This document shows positions 9,231 through 17,157 of a stretch of DNA of 64,000 nt, one piece after another (within the stretch, counting starts at the first letter, position 1; the number at the start of each line of letters is the position of its first letter). Source of the DNA: Paenibacillus flagellatus. Its GTDB lineage: Bacteria; Bacillota; Bacilli; Paenibacillales; NBRC-103111. The position numbers and the translations under genes were made by a program. Under the pieces are notes generated by a model. The model searched no databases, had not been told where the DNA came from, and was given only the letters and a program-made list of their open reading frames with translations. The stretch is taken from contig NZ_QJVJ01000018.1 of the NCBI RefSeq assembly GCF_003217775.1, positions 62,001 through 126,000 of the forward strand, read 5' to 3'.

Positions 9231-10657
9231 AATTCGCAAGCGAAGAAGAGCGCCGGCTGTTCCGGCTCGTCGAGTCGGCCGGCCTTGACGTGCAGGAGGC
9301 GGCACGGCTTGCCGGAACGGTCACGCCTTCGGAGGCCAAGGAGGATGACGTTTCGCCGGACGAGGAGACAATCGCGCGCATCCGGGCGAGGACGTTTGCC
9401 AAGCTCGGACTGCCGGATACGGCGGCGACCCATTCGGCTTCTCCCGGTTCGCCGGGCCGGGGCGCGCCGATCCAGCCGGCGGCAGACCGGCCGCGCAGAC
9501 CGGGCCGCAGGAGAGCCGTGCCGGCGGCGGCGCTGGTCGTCTGCCTGCTGTCCGGCTGGCTGGCGGCCTCACCCGAAGGCAGGGCGCAGGTGAGCAAGCT
9601 GCTGCAATTCGTCCCTGGCTTCGGGACCGTGCAATCCGACGAACGGAACACCGTGCTGTTCGTCCTCCCTTCCCCCGTCTTCGACGGCGAAGGAAGCCGA
9701 AGCGTCGAGATTCGCGGCATTTCGATTGGCGACCGGCTTTCGTCGATCGCCTTGACCGGCACCGGAGGGGCTCCCGTCCGTAGCCTGGAGCTCGTCAACG
9801 AAGCCGGAACGCGATATTCGTTCCAAGCGAGCACGACCGTTACTTCGGAACAATGGACGGCGGGCTATTATCGGTACGGGCCGATCGAGGTGACCGAGCG
9901 GATGTCCGTCTCGTTCGACGGGGCTGCGACGGGTATTCCCGTTACACTGACACCGACGACGGAGGCCGGACGAATCGAGGAGCTTGGCGATACGAGAGAG
10001 AAGAACGGCGTCGTTTTGACCGCCGTAACCACTGCTAGAGGGGCGAAAACGAATGTAACGCTCGTGCCGCAGCTCCCGGCGTCGTCGAGAATCGAGGCGT
10101 ACGGCTTCGGAGCTCACGACGGATTGCGGCCGCCGCGCTTGACGGATGATACGGGCAAAGAGGTGCCGATCAAGAGGGATGAGACGTTTCCGAATGCCAA
10201 CGAGTTTTGGTTCAGCCCCCCCTCCCCTTCGCCCAAATCGATAGGCTACACACTCGCCATACCCGAAATTTCCGTCGTCCGGCGGGCGGAAAAGCCGATA
10301 AAAGTAACGGTCCCTATCCCGCAGACCGGCGCCCTTGCCGTCAACGAACGCATCGACCTGCTCGGGTTTCCCGTCGATGTGCTGCGGGCGGAGCGGCTGG
10401 CCGATGCTCCGGAATCGGTCCGGATCGACCTCGATCCGCTCTATGATGAAACGGCGCCGGAATCGCTGCGGCTGTTTTTTCCCGATTTTTCCGTCGAAGG
10501 ACGCGGCGGCGGCTCGAGCGCCAAAGTGGACGACACCAGCCGGGCGATCCGGCATATGACGCTGGAAGCGCCCGCAGGGGCGAAGACCGTTACCTTTTAT
10601 GTGTCGGAGGTGCATACGGTCGTCCGCGGCCCTTGGGAATTCCGGCTGACGCCCTAG
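9227..10657 (+). CDS. Membrane-anchored anti-sigma-factor-like protein
   Basis: 476 residues. The N-terminal ~90 residues are charged and probably cytoplasmic, followed by an Arg-rich segment and a single TM helix at about 97-114, then a ~360-residue extracytoplasmic domain rich in beta-type sequence. This topology, together with a 4-base overlap with the sigma gene, fits an anti-sigma factor or sensor of the DUF4179-like group, though I cannot see a zinc-finger (HxxxCxxC) motif. The extracellular domain has no recognised catalytic residues. Convergent with the next gene, only 16 bp apart. Confidence 0.75.
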   Translation: MKFASEEERRLFRLVESAGLDVQEAARLAGTVTPSEAKEDDVSPDEETIARIRARTFAKLGLPDTAATHSASPGSPGRGAPIQPAADRPRRPGRRRAVPAAALVVCLLSGWLAASPEGRAQVSKLLQFVPGFGTVQSDERNTVLFVLPSPVFDGEGSRSVEIRGISIGDRLSSIALTGTGGAPVRSLELVNEAGTRYSFQASTTVTSEQWTAGYYRYGPIEVTERMSVSFDGAATGIPVTLTPTTEAGRIEELGDTREKNGVVLTAVTTARGAKTNVTLVPQLPASSRIEAYGFGAHDGLRPPRLTDDTGKEVPIKRDETFPNANEFWFSPPSPSPKSIGYTLAIPEISVVRRAEKPIKVTVPIPQTGALAVNERIDLLGFPVDVLRAERLADAPESVRIDLDPLYDETAPESLRLFFPDFSVEGRGGGSSAKVDDTSRAIRHMTLEAPAGAKTVTFYVSEVHTVVRGPWEFRLTP

Positions 10658-10673
10658 TTCCCGGCCGGCCGGC

Positions 10674-12428
10674 TCACCCCCGCGCCCGGAACGCGAGCAG
10701 CGCGGCCAGCAGCAGCACCCCGCCCGCCGCGACGGCCCAGTCCCGGCGGCGCATCCGCAGCGCGACGCCGGACGTCCGGCGTCCGCCGGCCCGGCCGTAG
10801 CCGCGCGCCTCGATGGCGGCCGCCAAGTCGGACGCGATCGCGAGCAGCGAGAGCAGCAGCGGCACGGCCATCGCCGGCAAGTCGCGCAGCCGGATCGCGC
10901 CGGAGCGCCGCACCCGCTTGCCGCGCGAGCGGGCGATCCGGTTGAACCGGGCGGCTTCCCGGCGCAGCACCGGGATGAACCGGAGCAGCAGCGAGCCGGT
11001 CAGCGACACGGCGTCGACCGGGAAGCGGAGGCGGCGAAGCGGCGAGAGCGCCCGCTCGAGGCCGCTCTTCATGGCGAACGGCGTCGTCGCGGCCGACAGC
11101 GCGACGCCGCCGACCATGACGCACGCCACCTTCAGCAGCTCGAGCAGCGTGACGGACGCGGGCCCCGGCGAGAAACCGATCGGGCCGAGCCGATACTCCC
11201 CTGCCCCGGCGCCGAAGCCGATGCCGGATACGAGCGTGGAAACGGCGGCGAAGGCGAGATACGGGCGCAGCACCGGGACCGTGCTTCGCCAGCGGACGCC
11301 GGCCGCCATCAGGACGGCGGCCGTCACGGCGGCTCCGATCCAGAAGCCGGTCCAGTCGCGCTGTGCGATGATGCCGAGCGAGACGCAGACGTAAAACAGC
11401 CACTTGGCCCGCGGGTCCAGCGCCTCGGCCCAGCCGGCCGCCGAGCTGGCGGCGGCGCCCGCGTCGGCCGCGGCGGACGCCGGCCCCGGCGTCTCGCGGC
11501 CTTCGGACGTGCCGGCCGGTCCGGCCCGCGTCGCCTGCGCCGGGTCCGCCGCCGCTTCCGCGGCCGCGCCGGGCGCGGGCCCGCACGCTCCGGCGCGCAT
11601 GCCGCGGGCGAGCAGCGCCGCTGCCTGCCCCGCGGTCATAAACGCCGCCGGGACCGGCAGCCCCGCCCCGCGCATCGCCTCGGCGAGCCGCACCGACGTC
11701 GGCCGGCTAAGGCCCGCCCGCTCCCATAGGCCGGGGGCGGCCGCCAGCTCGTCCGCGGACGCGCTCGCGACCAGCTTGCCGCCGGCGAGCATGAGGATGC
11801 GGTCGGCCGCCGGCAGCAGCGCGTCGAGGTCGTGCGTCGCGACGACGACGCCTCCGCGCGCCGACCGCTTGCGGGCGAGCAGCGCCTCGATCAGCTCGGC
11901 GGACGCCGCCGGGTCCAGGCCGGCCGTCGGCTCGTCCAGCAGCAGCCATTCCGGCTCCGTCGACAGCGTCGTCGCCAAGGCGAGCCGCCGCTTCTGGCCT
12001 CCGCTCAGACGGAACGGCGAGCCGTCCAGCAGCGGCCGCGGCAGCCCCGCCCGGTCCATCGCCTCCGCCGTCCGCCGCTCCGCTTCGGAGCGCGGCAGCT
12101 TCAAGTAGCGGAGCGAATAGCGGAATTCGCCCCGCACCGTCCCGGCGAACAGCTGCTTCTCCGGCGATTGGAACACTTGCCCGATCCGTCCGATCGCGTC
12201 GAGATTCGGCACCGATCCCCACCCCGAGCGGACGGGGCGACCGTCCGCGACGATCGCCCCCTCGTAAGCGGCAAGCCCCGCAAGCGCGTCGAGAAACGTC
12301 GATTTTCCCGAGCCGTTCCGGCCGACTACGAGCGTCAGCTCTCCTTCTCCGATCCGGCACGAGACGTCGTCCAGCACCGGCCTCCCGTCCGTTCCGGCGA
12401 TGCGAAGCCCCTCCACGATTATCGGCAT
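10674..12428 (-). CDS. Fused ECF-transporter ATPase and transmembrane protein (EcfA-EcfT)
   Basis: 584 residues that join two subunits of an energy-coupling-factor vitamin importer. Residues ~1-285 are an ABC ATPase: Walker A GRNGSGKST (36-44), Q-loop FQSPEKQLF, signature LSGGQKRR, Walker B LLLDEPTAGLD. A linker of ~50 Ala/Gly/Pro-rich residues follows. The C-terminal ~250 residues are a CbiQ/EcfT transmembrane protein beginning ALDPRAKWLFYV, with the coupling motif AIEARGYG. Start is ATG 12428, overlapping the upstream ATPase gene by 10 bases. With the upstream EcfA and the divergent BioY it makes a complete biotin transporter. The GC-rich linker rules out a simple sequencing read-through only tentatively; no stop or frameshift is visible. 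Confidence 0.9.
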   Translation of the reverse strand: MPIIVEGLRIAGTDGRPVLDDVSCRIGEGELTLVVGRNGSGKSTFLDALAGLAAYEGAIVADGRPVRSGWGSVPNLDAIGRIGQVFQSPEKQLFAGTVRGEFRYSLRYLKLPRSEAERRTAEAMDRAGLPRPLLDGSPFRLSGGQKRRLALATTLSTEPEWLLLDEPTAGLDPAASAELIEALLARKRSARGGVVVATHDLDALLPAADRILMLAGGKLVASASADELAAAPGLWERAGLSRPTSVRLAEAMRGAGLPVPAAFMTAGQAAALLARGMRAGACGPAPGAAAEAAADPAQATRAGPAGTSEGRETPGPASAAADAGAAASSAAGWAEALDPRAKWLFYVCVSLGIIAQRDWTGFWIGAAVTAAVLMAAGVRWRSTVPVLRPYLAFAAVSTLVSGIGFGAGAGEYRLGPIGFSPGPASVTLLELLKVACVMVGGVALSAATTPFAMKSGLERALSPLRRLRFPVDAVSLTGSLLLRFIPVLRREAARFNRIARSRGKRVRRSGAIRLRDLPAMAVPLLLSLLAIASDLAAAIEARGYGRAGGRRTSGVALRMRRRDWAVAAGGVLLLAALLAFRARG

Positions 12429-13264
12429 AGTCCGGCCACCGCCTCCAGCAGCTGATCGTCCGTCACCGGCCGAACGGTCAGCCGCACGCCGTGATCCCGC
12501 AGCCGATGCGCCGTCTCGACCGCATACGGCAGCCGCAAGCCGAGCGCGACGCATGGAACGCCGCCGTCGTTCGCACCGTGCGCGTCGTCACCCTTCCCCG
12601 CTTCCCCGTAAAAAAACGTCTCCGGCGTCCCCTCGAACGCGACGCGGCCGTCCTGCAGCGCGACGATCCGATCGGCGAGGCCGACTTCGTCCATCGCCTG
12701 GGTCGACCAGACGACCGCCAACCCCCGGTCGCGCAAAGCCCGGACCGTATCGACGACGGACGCTTTCGAGACCGGGTCCAGCATCGACGTCGGCTCGTCC
12801 AGCAGCAGCACCCGCGCTTCCGCCGCCAGCGCCCCGGCTATGCCGAGCAGCTGCTTCTGCCCGCCGGACAGCCGCTCCACCGGCGTCGACGCCGGCACGT
12901 CCAGTCCGACGGAGCGCAGCGCCAGCCGGACCCGTTCCGGCATCTCCTCGGTCGGGACGCCCAACTGCTCGAGCCCGAAGGCGATTTCTTCGTAGACCGT
13001 CTCGCCTATCAATTGAGCGTCGGGGTTTTGGAACACGATCCGGACGGCGCCGTCCGCCTCCGGGTGCGTCGCCGCCTTCCCTTCCGCGACGGGAAGCAGG
13101 CCGGCGAGCACGCGCAGCAGCGTGCTCTTACCGCTGCCGTTGACGCCGACGACCGCGACGAATTCGCCGGCGCCGACGCGAAAATCGATCCCTTGGAGGA
13201 CCACGTCCTCCCCTCCGCCGGGAGGCGCCGCGGCTATTCGTTCCAGCGCGATCCATGTCCGCAC
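12419..13264 (-). CDS. ECF transporter ATPase (EcfA-type)
   Basis: 281-residue ABC ATPase. Walker A GVNGSGKST, Q-loop FQNPDAQLIGETVYEEIAFG (typical of EcfA/CbiO), signature LSGGQKQLL and Walker B LLLDEPTSMLD are all intact. Start chosen at GTG 13264 because AAAGGAG lies 8 bases upstream; the frame continues 37 codons further but without ribosome site. It is transcribed ahead of the ATPase-EcfT fusion with overlapping ends, and both diverge from bioY, so its job is to energise biotin uptake as the second ATPase of the EcfA1-EcfA2-EcfT module. Confidence 0.93.
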   Translation of the reverse strand: MRTWIALERIAAAPPGGGEDVVLQGIDFRVGAGEFVAVVGVNGSGKSTLLRVLAGLLPVAEGKAATHPEADGAVRIVFQNPDAQLIGETVYEEIAFGLEQLGVPTEEMPERVRLALRSVGLDVPASTPVERLSGGQKQLLGIAGALAAEARVLLLDEPTSMLDPVSKASVVDTVRALRDRGLAVVWSTQAMDEVGLADRIVALQDGRVAFEGTPETFFYGEAGKGDDAHGANDGGVPCVALGLRLPYAVETAHRLRDHGVRLTVRPVTDDQLLEAVAGLCR

Positions 13265-13292
13265 GCGTACCGCTCCTTTCCGTTTCCCGTTA

Positions 13293-13321
13293 TTGACACG
13301 CTGGTCCCCATCCTGTAACTT
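13293..13321 (+). promoter_or_regulatory. Possible promoter of bioY
   Basis: TTGACA at 13293-13298 and a poor -10 TAACTT at 13316-13321, spacer 17. I looked for a BirA-type TTGTTAAC dyad here and did not find one. Confidence 0.35.
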
Positions 13322-13374
13322 CGATAATGGTATCATAACTCGTCCCTTCCGCGCACGAAAGTGAGGAATCCGCA

Positions 13375-13944
13375 ATGAAACCGGCGAACAGCCGCCTGAC
13401 CGTTCAAGGCATCGTCCTTAGCGCCTTATTCGGCGCGCTTATGATGGTATTCAGCTATATTAAAATCCATATCGGCATATCCCCGGTCCCGATCACGCTG
13501 GAAAATATGGCCGTTCTGCTGGCCGGCGTCCTGCTCGGTCCGCTGTACGGATTTTTCAGCACGTTCACCGTCGTCTTCCTGCTCGCGCTCGGACTGCCCG
13601 TCCTGAGCGGCACGAGCGTCGGCCTGGCGCGCCTCCTCGGTCCGACCGGCGGCTTCCTCTGGATGTTCCCGATCTGCGCCCTGCTCGTCGGTTGGGTGAC
13701 ACGCCGCATCCGGGGAACAGGTTGGCCCGCCTACGTCGCGATGTTCGCCGCGATCGAAATATTCGGCGTCCTTCTCGCTTACGCGGGAGGCGTCCCGTGG
13801 CTGCAGCACAAGCTGCACGTTTCGTTCGGCAAAGCGCTTTTGATGGGGTTCGTCCCTTATATCGGAGGGGACACGATCAAGGCGCTGCTCGTCACCTTCA
13901 TCGCCATGCAGGTCCGCCGCGCGTTCGGCACGATCGTGAAGTAA
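13375..13944 (+). CDS. bioY: Biotin transporter substrate-binding subunit BioY
   Basis: 189-residue membrane S-component that binds biotin. Six hydrophobic segments; recognisable BioY motifs are ISPVPITLENMAVLLAGVLLG near the N-terminus, GLARLLGPTGGFLWMFP in the middle and GFVPYIGGDTIKALL near the C-terminus. Start ATG 13375 has GTGAGG about 8 bases upstream. The divergent ecfA and ecfA-ecfT genes supply the energising module, making this a dedicated (group I-like) biotin ECF transporter instead of one relying on a shared module elsewhere. Confidence 0.95.
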   Translation: MKPANSRLTVQGIVLSALFGALMMVFSYIKIHIGISPVPITLENMAVLLAGVLLGPLYGFFSTFTVVFLLALGLPVLSGTSVGLARLLGPTGGFLWMFPICALLVGWVTRRIRGTGWPAYVAMFAAIEIFGVLLAYAGGVPWLQHKLHVSFGKALLMGFVPYIGGDTIKALLVTFIAMQVRRAFGTIVK

Positions 13945-13963
13945 GCGCGCCCTCTTCTCGGCG

Positions 13964-13989
13964 GCCGGAACCGTTCCGGCTGCTTTTTT
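13964..13989 (+). terminator. Terminator after bioY
   Basis: GCCGGAA/TTCCGGC stem with a 3-base loop followed by TGCTTTTTT. Confidence 0.8.
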
Positions 13990-14021
13990 CGTCCCCCGGG
14001 AAAAGAAATCCAAAAAGGGGC

Positions 14022-14068
14022 TTGCAAAAACTAATAACATTAGTTATTATAAAGCTAACGATATTAGT
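14022..14068 (+). promoter_or_regulatory. Promoter with twin TetR-type operators
   Basis: TTGCAA (14022-14027) and TATTAT (14045-14050) with a 17-base spacer. A perfect dyad ACTAAT-AAC-ATTAGT (14030-14044) fills the spacer and a second near-identical dyad GCTAAC-GAT-ATTAGT (14054-14068) covers the start-site region; centres are 24 bp apart. This is a typical repressor layout, and the TetR protein encoded in the operon is the obvious ligand. Confidence 0.75.
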
Positions 14069-14093
14069 TAATCGATGAAAGAGGTGCCCGACT

Positions 14094-14828
14094 ATGAATA
14101 TGACGAAACACGGAACGGTTTATCAATTGACATTTATGCCCCGGCTTTTCCCGGTCAACTGCTATTTGGTCGAAGAGGAGGACGGCTTGACGCTGATCGA
14201 CGCCGCCCTTCCCTACAGCGTGAAAGCGATTCTGCGCGCCGCCGGCGAGATCGGCAAGCCGATCTCGCGCATCGTCCTGACGCACGCTCACGACGATCAC
14301 GTCGGTGCGCTCGACGCGCTCAAGGAAGCGCTGCCCGGCGTGCCGGTCTACCTGTCCCGGCGCGACGCCCGTCTCTTGGACGGCGATTTGTCGCTCGATC
14401 CGGGCGAGCCGGATACGCCGATTCGCGGCGGCGTGCCGAAGAAGGTAAAGACGCGGCCGGACGTGCTGCTCGCCGACGGCGACCGGATCGGCTCGCTGCT
14501 CGCAATCGCGGCGCCGGGTCATACGCCGGGCTCGATGGCGTTCCTCGATACGCGGAATCGCGCTCTCCTCGCCGGCGACGCCATGCAGACGAGAGGCGGC
14601 ATCGCGGTATCCGGGCAAGTGAAGCCGCTCTTCCCGTTCCCCGCCATGGCGACGTGGAGCAAGGCGGCGGCGCTCGAAAGCGTGCGTGCGCTGAAGCGGC
14701 ATAACCCGTCGCTGCTCGCCGTCGGACACGGCCGCATGATCGTCGAGCCGCTCGCGGCCATCGATCGCGCCATCGCCGAAGCCGAGCGCGGCCTGGGCGT
14801 ACCGGCGGGCACGGGAAGGGGGATGTGA
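14094..14828 (+). CDS. MBL-fold metallo-hydrolase
   Basis: 244 residues of the metallo-beta-lactamase fold. Zinc-binding motif THAHDDHVGAL (HxHxDH), then APGHTPGSM (third His), LLAGDAM (bridging Asp) and VGHGR near the C-terminus, so both metal sites look intact. Substrate unknown; the family includes glyoxalase II, lactonases and others. Start ATG 14094 has GAGGTG 7 bases upstream. First gene of a three-gene operon with the TetR regulator one base after its stop, under the twin-operator promoter, so expression is probably induced by a small molecule that the enzyme or a partner removes. Confidence 0.9.
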   Translation: MNMTKHGTVYQLTFMPRLFPVNCYLVEEEDGLTLIDAALPYSVKAILRAAGEIGKPISRIVLTHAHDDHVGALDALKEALPGVPVYLSRRDARLLDGDLSLDPGEPDTPIRGGVPKKVKTRPDVLLADGDRIGSLLAIAAPGHTPGSMAFLDTRNRALLAGDAMQTRGGIAVSGQVKPLFPFPAMATWSKAAALESVRALKRHNPSLLAVGHGRMIVEPLAAIDRAIAEAERGLGVPAGTGRGM

Positions 14829-14829
14829 G

Positions 14830-15432
14830 ATGCCGAGAATCGGACTCGACTTGACCACGCTGCTGCAAACCGCGGCCGAGCTCGCCGACGAGCAGGGCAT
14901 CGACGAGGTGACGCTCGCCTCGCTTGCCAAAAAGCTGAACATCCGTACCCCGTCGCTGTACAACCATATCGACGGCTTGCCGGGACTTCGCCATAAGCTG
15001 ACCGTCTACGGGCTCGAGCAGCTGTACGACAAGCTGACGCTTGCCGCGGTCGGCCGGTCCGGCGACGAGGCGGTCCGGGCGTTCGCAGAGGCGTACTTGG
15101 CGTTCGCCCGCTCCCGGCCCGGCCTGTACGAGCTAACGCTGCGGGCTCCCGGGCCCGAGGCCGAGGAAGTGGGACGAATCGGCGGCAGGATCATCGACTT
15201 GATCGTGCGCATATTGGCCCACTACGAACTTTCCGACGACGCGGCGCTGCATGCGGTGCGCGGGCTTCGCAGCATCCTTCACGGCTTTGCGTCGCTCGAG
15301 CAGAAAGGCGGGTTCGGACTGCCGCTTGATCTCGACGTCACCTTTCGGCTGCTGCTGGACGCCTTTATTGCGGGCTTGTCCACGATCCGCGACCGGTCCC
15401 CAGGCTTGAGCGGGGAGCGTGCCGAGCCATGA
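14830..15432 (+). CDS. TetR/AcrR family transcriptional regulator
   Basis: 200 residues. N-terminal helix-turn-helix: LLQTAAELADEQGIDEVTLASLAKKLNIRTPSLYNHIDG. The C-terminal half belongs to the WHG-domain type (APGPEAEEVGR ... LRSILHGFASLEQKGGFGLPLDLDVTFRLLLDAFIAGL). It begins one base after the MBL gene and overlaps the following membrane gene by 4 bases. It most likely represses the operon through the ACTAAT/ATTAGT dyads at the promoter; this is inference from position and dyad symmetry. Confidence 0.93.
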   Translation: MPRIGLDLTTLLQTAAELADEQGIDEVTLASLAKKLNIRTPSLYNHIDGLPGLRHKLTVYGLEQLYDKLTLAAVGRSGDEAVRAFAEAYLAFARSRPGLYELTLRAPGPEAEEVGRIGGRIIDLIVRILAHYELSDDAALHAVRGLRSILHGFASLEQKGGFGLPLDLDVTFRLLLDAFIAGLSTIRDRSPGLSGERAEP

Positions 15433-15767
15433 CCGCCGTATCCGTCGTCGTACTCGCCGTCCGGTTCCTGCTCGAGCTGGCCGCTTTAGCCGCCCTGGGT
15501 TACTGGGGCTTCCATCTGGACAAGCCGCTGCTCGCGCGAATCGCGCTCGGTCTCGGCACCCCGCTCGCCGCCGCGGTGCTGTGGGGGACGTTCATTGCCC
15601 CCAAAGCCGCGCTCCCCGTCCCTCTCGCCGTGCGCCTGCCGCTCGAGCTGGCCGTGTTCGGCGCGGCGGCCGCGGCGCTGTACGCGTCGGGACATCCGCG
15701 GCTCGCCGTCGCGTTTTTGGCGGCCGCCGTCGTCGACTCGGCGTTGAACGTCGCGCTGAAGCTGTGA
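15429..15767 (+). CDS. YrdB family (DUF2568) membrane protein
   Basis: 112 residues with four hydrophobic helices; the N-terminal LELAALAALGYWGF and central LWGTFIAPKAALPVP are characteristic of the YrdB/DUF2568 family of unknown function. ATG overlaps the TetR stop by 4 bases, so it is translated as the third gene of the MBL-TetR operon. A bidirectional terminator follows. Confidence 0.85.
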   Translation: MTAVSVVVLAVRFLLELAALAALGYWGFHLDKPLLARIALGLGTPLAAAVLWGTFIAPKAALPVPLAVRLPLELAVFGAAAAALYASGHPRLAVAFLAAAVVDSALNVALKL

Positions 15768-15797
15768 GAGGACGACGAGGCGGGGCGCACACGAAAT

Positions 15798-15835
15798 AAC
15801 CCGTCAGCCCTCGTCCAAGGTTTGACGGGTTTTAT
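15798..15835. terminator. Bidirectional terminator
   Basis: Nine-bp stem AACCCGTCA/TGACGGGTT with TTTTAT on the plus side; it separates convergent genes (YrdB family and DUF4395). Confidence 0.7.
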
Positions 15836-15858
15836 GGATTCCGGGCGAAAGGCGGGTT

Positions 15859-16278
15859 TCAGGAATGCTTCCGCCGGTACTGCATCCACTGGTAGCGGAT
15901 GAAGCAGCCGACGCAAAACCCCATGATGGCGACGAGCGCCGCGAGCGCAACCATCGCCGAGAAGACGTACGCCATCGTCCGCCACTCGAACGCATAGCCG
16001 AGAAGCGCCAGCAGCAGGAAGCCGACCGCGAGCAGCTGATTGAACCGCTGGCTCGCCTTGTCCTCCGGCACGTAGCCGGACGGCGGCTTGCGCAGGAACA
16101 GCTTCGCCAGCCTCATGACGGGATTGAAGTCGAAGAAGAACCCCATCGCTCCCGCCAGCAGCGGTACCGCCAAAATCCAATAGACACCGGTCGTCCAGGT
16201 CCATACGACGGCGAGCACGATCACCCATTGGTTCGCCCTGACGAGCGGTCTCGGTATGGATGCATTCCAATCGGCCAC
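15859..16278 (-). CDS. DUF4395 domain-containing membrane protein
   Basis: 139 residues. Pattern IPRPLVRANQWVIV, DFNPVMRLAKLFLRK and the C-terminal MGFCVGCFIRYQW match the DUF4395 family, which is of unknown function and often occurs near thioredoxin-like or rhodanese proteins. About four TM helices. Start placed at GTG 16278 with AGAGGG six bases upstream. No operon partner is visible. Confidence 0.85.
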   Translation of the reverse strand: MADWNASIPRPLVRANQWVIVLAVVWTWTTGVYWILAVPLLAGAMGFFFDFNPVMRLAKLFLRKPPSGYVPEDKASQRFNQLLAVGFLLLALLGYAFEWRTMAYVFSAMVALAALVAIMGFCVGCFIRYQWMQYRRKHS

Positions 16279-16376
16279 ATTATTCCCTCTTTTCCAATGG
16301 GATTTCACCCATTATACAACAACCGCGGCGCGTTGGACAGACTCCGGCTCCCGAATGAGCCGCCTACTTCCCCGCT

Positions 16377-16690
16377 TCACCTGTACTTCTCTTCCGGCAA
16401 ATACCGAAGACACCGCTTCACGTCCGGCCATTCCGTGTCCAGGATGCTGTAGAACACGTTGTCGTGCACGGAGCCGTCCGGCTTGATCCGGTGACGGTCG
16501 AACGCGCCTCCTTGACGGCGCCGATCCGCTCGACCGCCCGCTGCGGCCGGACGTGCGGCCGCTGACGGACAACTGGACGCGGATCGTGCCGAGCTTCCCG
16601 AAACAATGGCCGGGCAGCAAAAATTTGCATTCGGTATTCGTCCTCGTCCCCCAATACCGGGCGAAAGCCGCGTCCGGCCGATTTCGGCGT
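16377..16690 (-). pseudogene. Decayed GNAT acetyltransferase (RimJ/RimL-like) remnant
   Basis: Three reading frames together recover the C-terminal half of a GNAT enzyme: NAEIGRTRLSP, then after a frameshift YWGTRTNTECKFLLPGHCF and KLGTIRVQLSV, then after another PQRAVERIGAVKEA, then HRIKPDGSVHDNVFYSILDTEW with its stop at 16377. Intact relatives read the same order of motifs in one frame. At least three frameshifts are needed, and the N-terminal half (donor fold start) is missing where the cupin gene begins. This is a gene wreck, not a coding gene; sequencing error alone is unlikely to explain three shifts plus truncation. Confidence 0.7.
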
Positions 16691-16734
16691 TCCGGTTCGC
16701 CGGATCGCTTCTCATGCGGCCGTCACCCTTCCGC

Positions 16735-17055
16735 TCAACCCCGCTTGAGCAAATCTTCGCGCAGCGGCGTGAAGGCGTCGAGCAGCACGCTCGGCTCGAG
16801 CGCTTTCGTCCCGTGCTTCGCTCCCCCGGGGATGACGATCGTATCGCCCGCCCGAAGCACCGTCGTCTTCCCGTCGACCGTAAATTCGAGCGCGCCCTTC
16901 AAGCAATACGACATTTGCTCGTGCGGATGGCTGTGGACGTATCCTTCCGCCCCTTCCTCGAAATGCACTTCCATCATCATGATCGACTGACCCGGCTCGA
17001 AAATTTTGCGCTTGACCCCGGGCTCGGCCGGCTCCCACTCTCCGATCGGACACAT
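16735..17055 (-). CDS. Cupin domain-containing protein
   Basis: About 106 residues, a single conserved cupin barrel. Motif 1 YVHSHPHEQMSYCLKG carries the His ligands and motif 2 LRAGDTIVIPGGAKHG the last His. Small single-domain cupins of this type include sugar-binding and dioxygenase-like proteins; no substrate can be assigned. Start chosen at ATG 17055 behind GAGGAGG (8-base spacing); the frame is open 19 codons further up. It directly abuts the GNAT pseudogene. Confidence 0.85.
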   Translation of the reverse strand: MCPIGEWEPAEPGVKRKIFEPGQSIMMMEVHFEEGAEGYVHSHPHEQMSYCLKGALEFTVDGKTTVLRAGDTIVIPGGAKHGTKALEPSVLLDAFTPLREDLLKRG

Positions 17056-17157
17056 CCGAAACGCCTCCTCGCTCTGCCTGCAAGATTTAGCCTTTCCCTC
17101 CCATCGTATCACAAAATCGTCCCTCGCTCGACCGTCCTTCGTCCTTCCGGCTCGGCG

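Noticed and set aside
13293-13374. BirA operator before bioY
   Set aside because: No TTGTTAAC/GTTAACAA dyad could be found in the interval.
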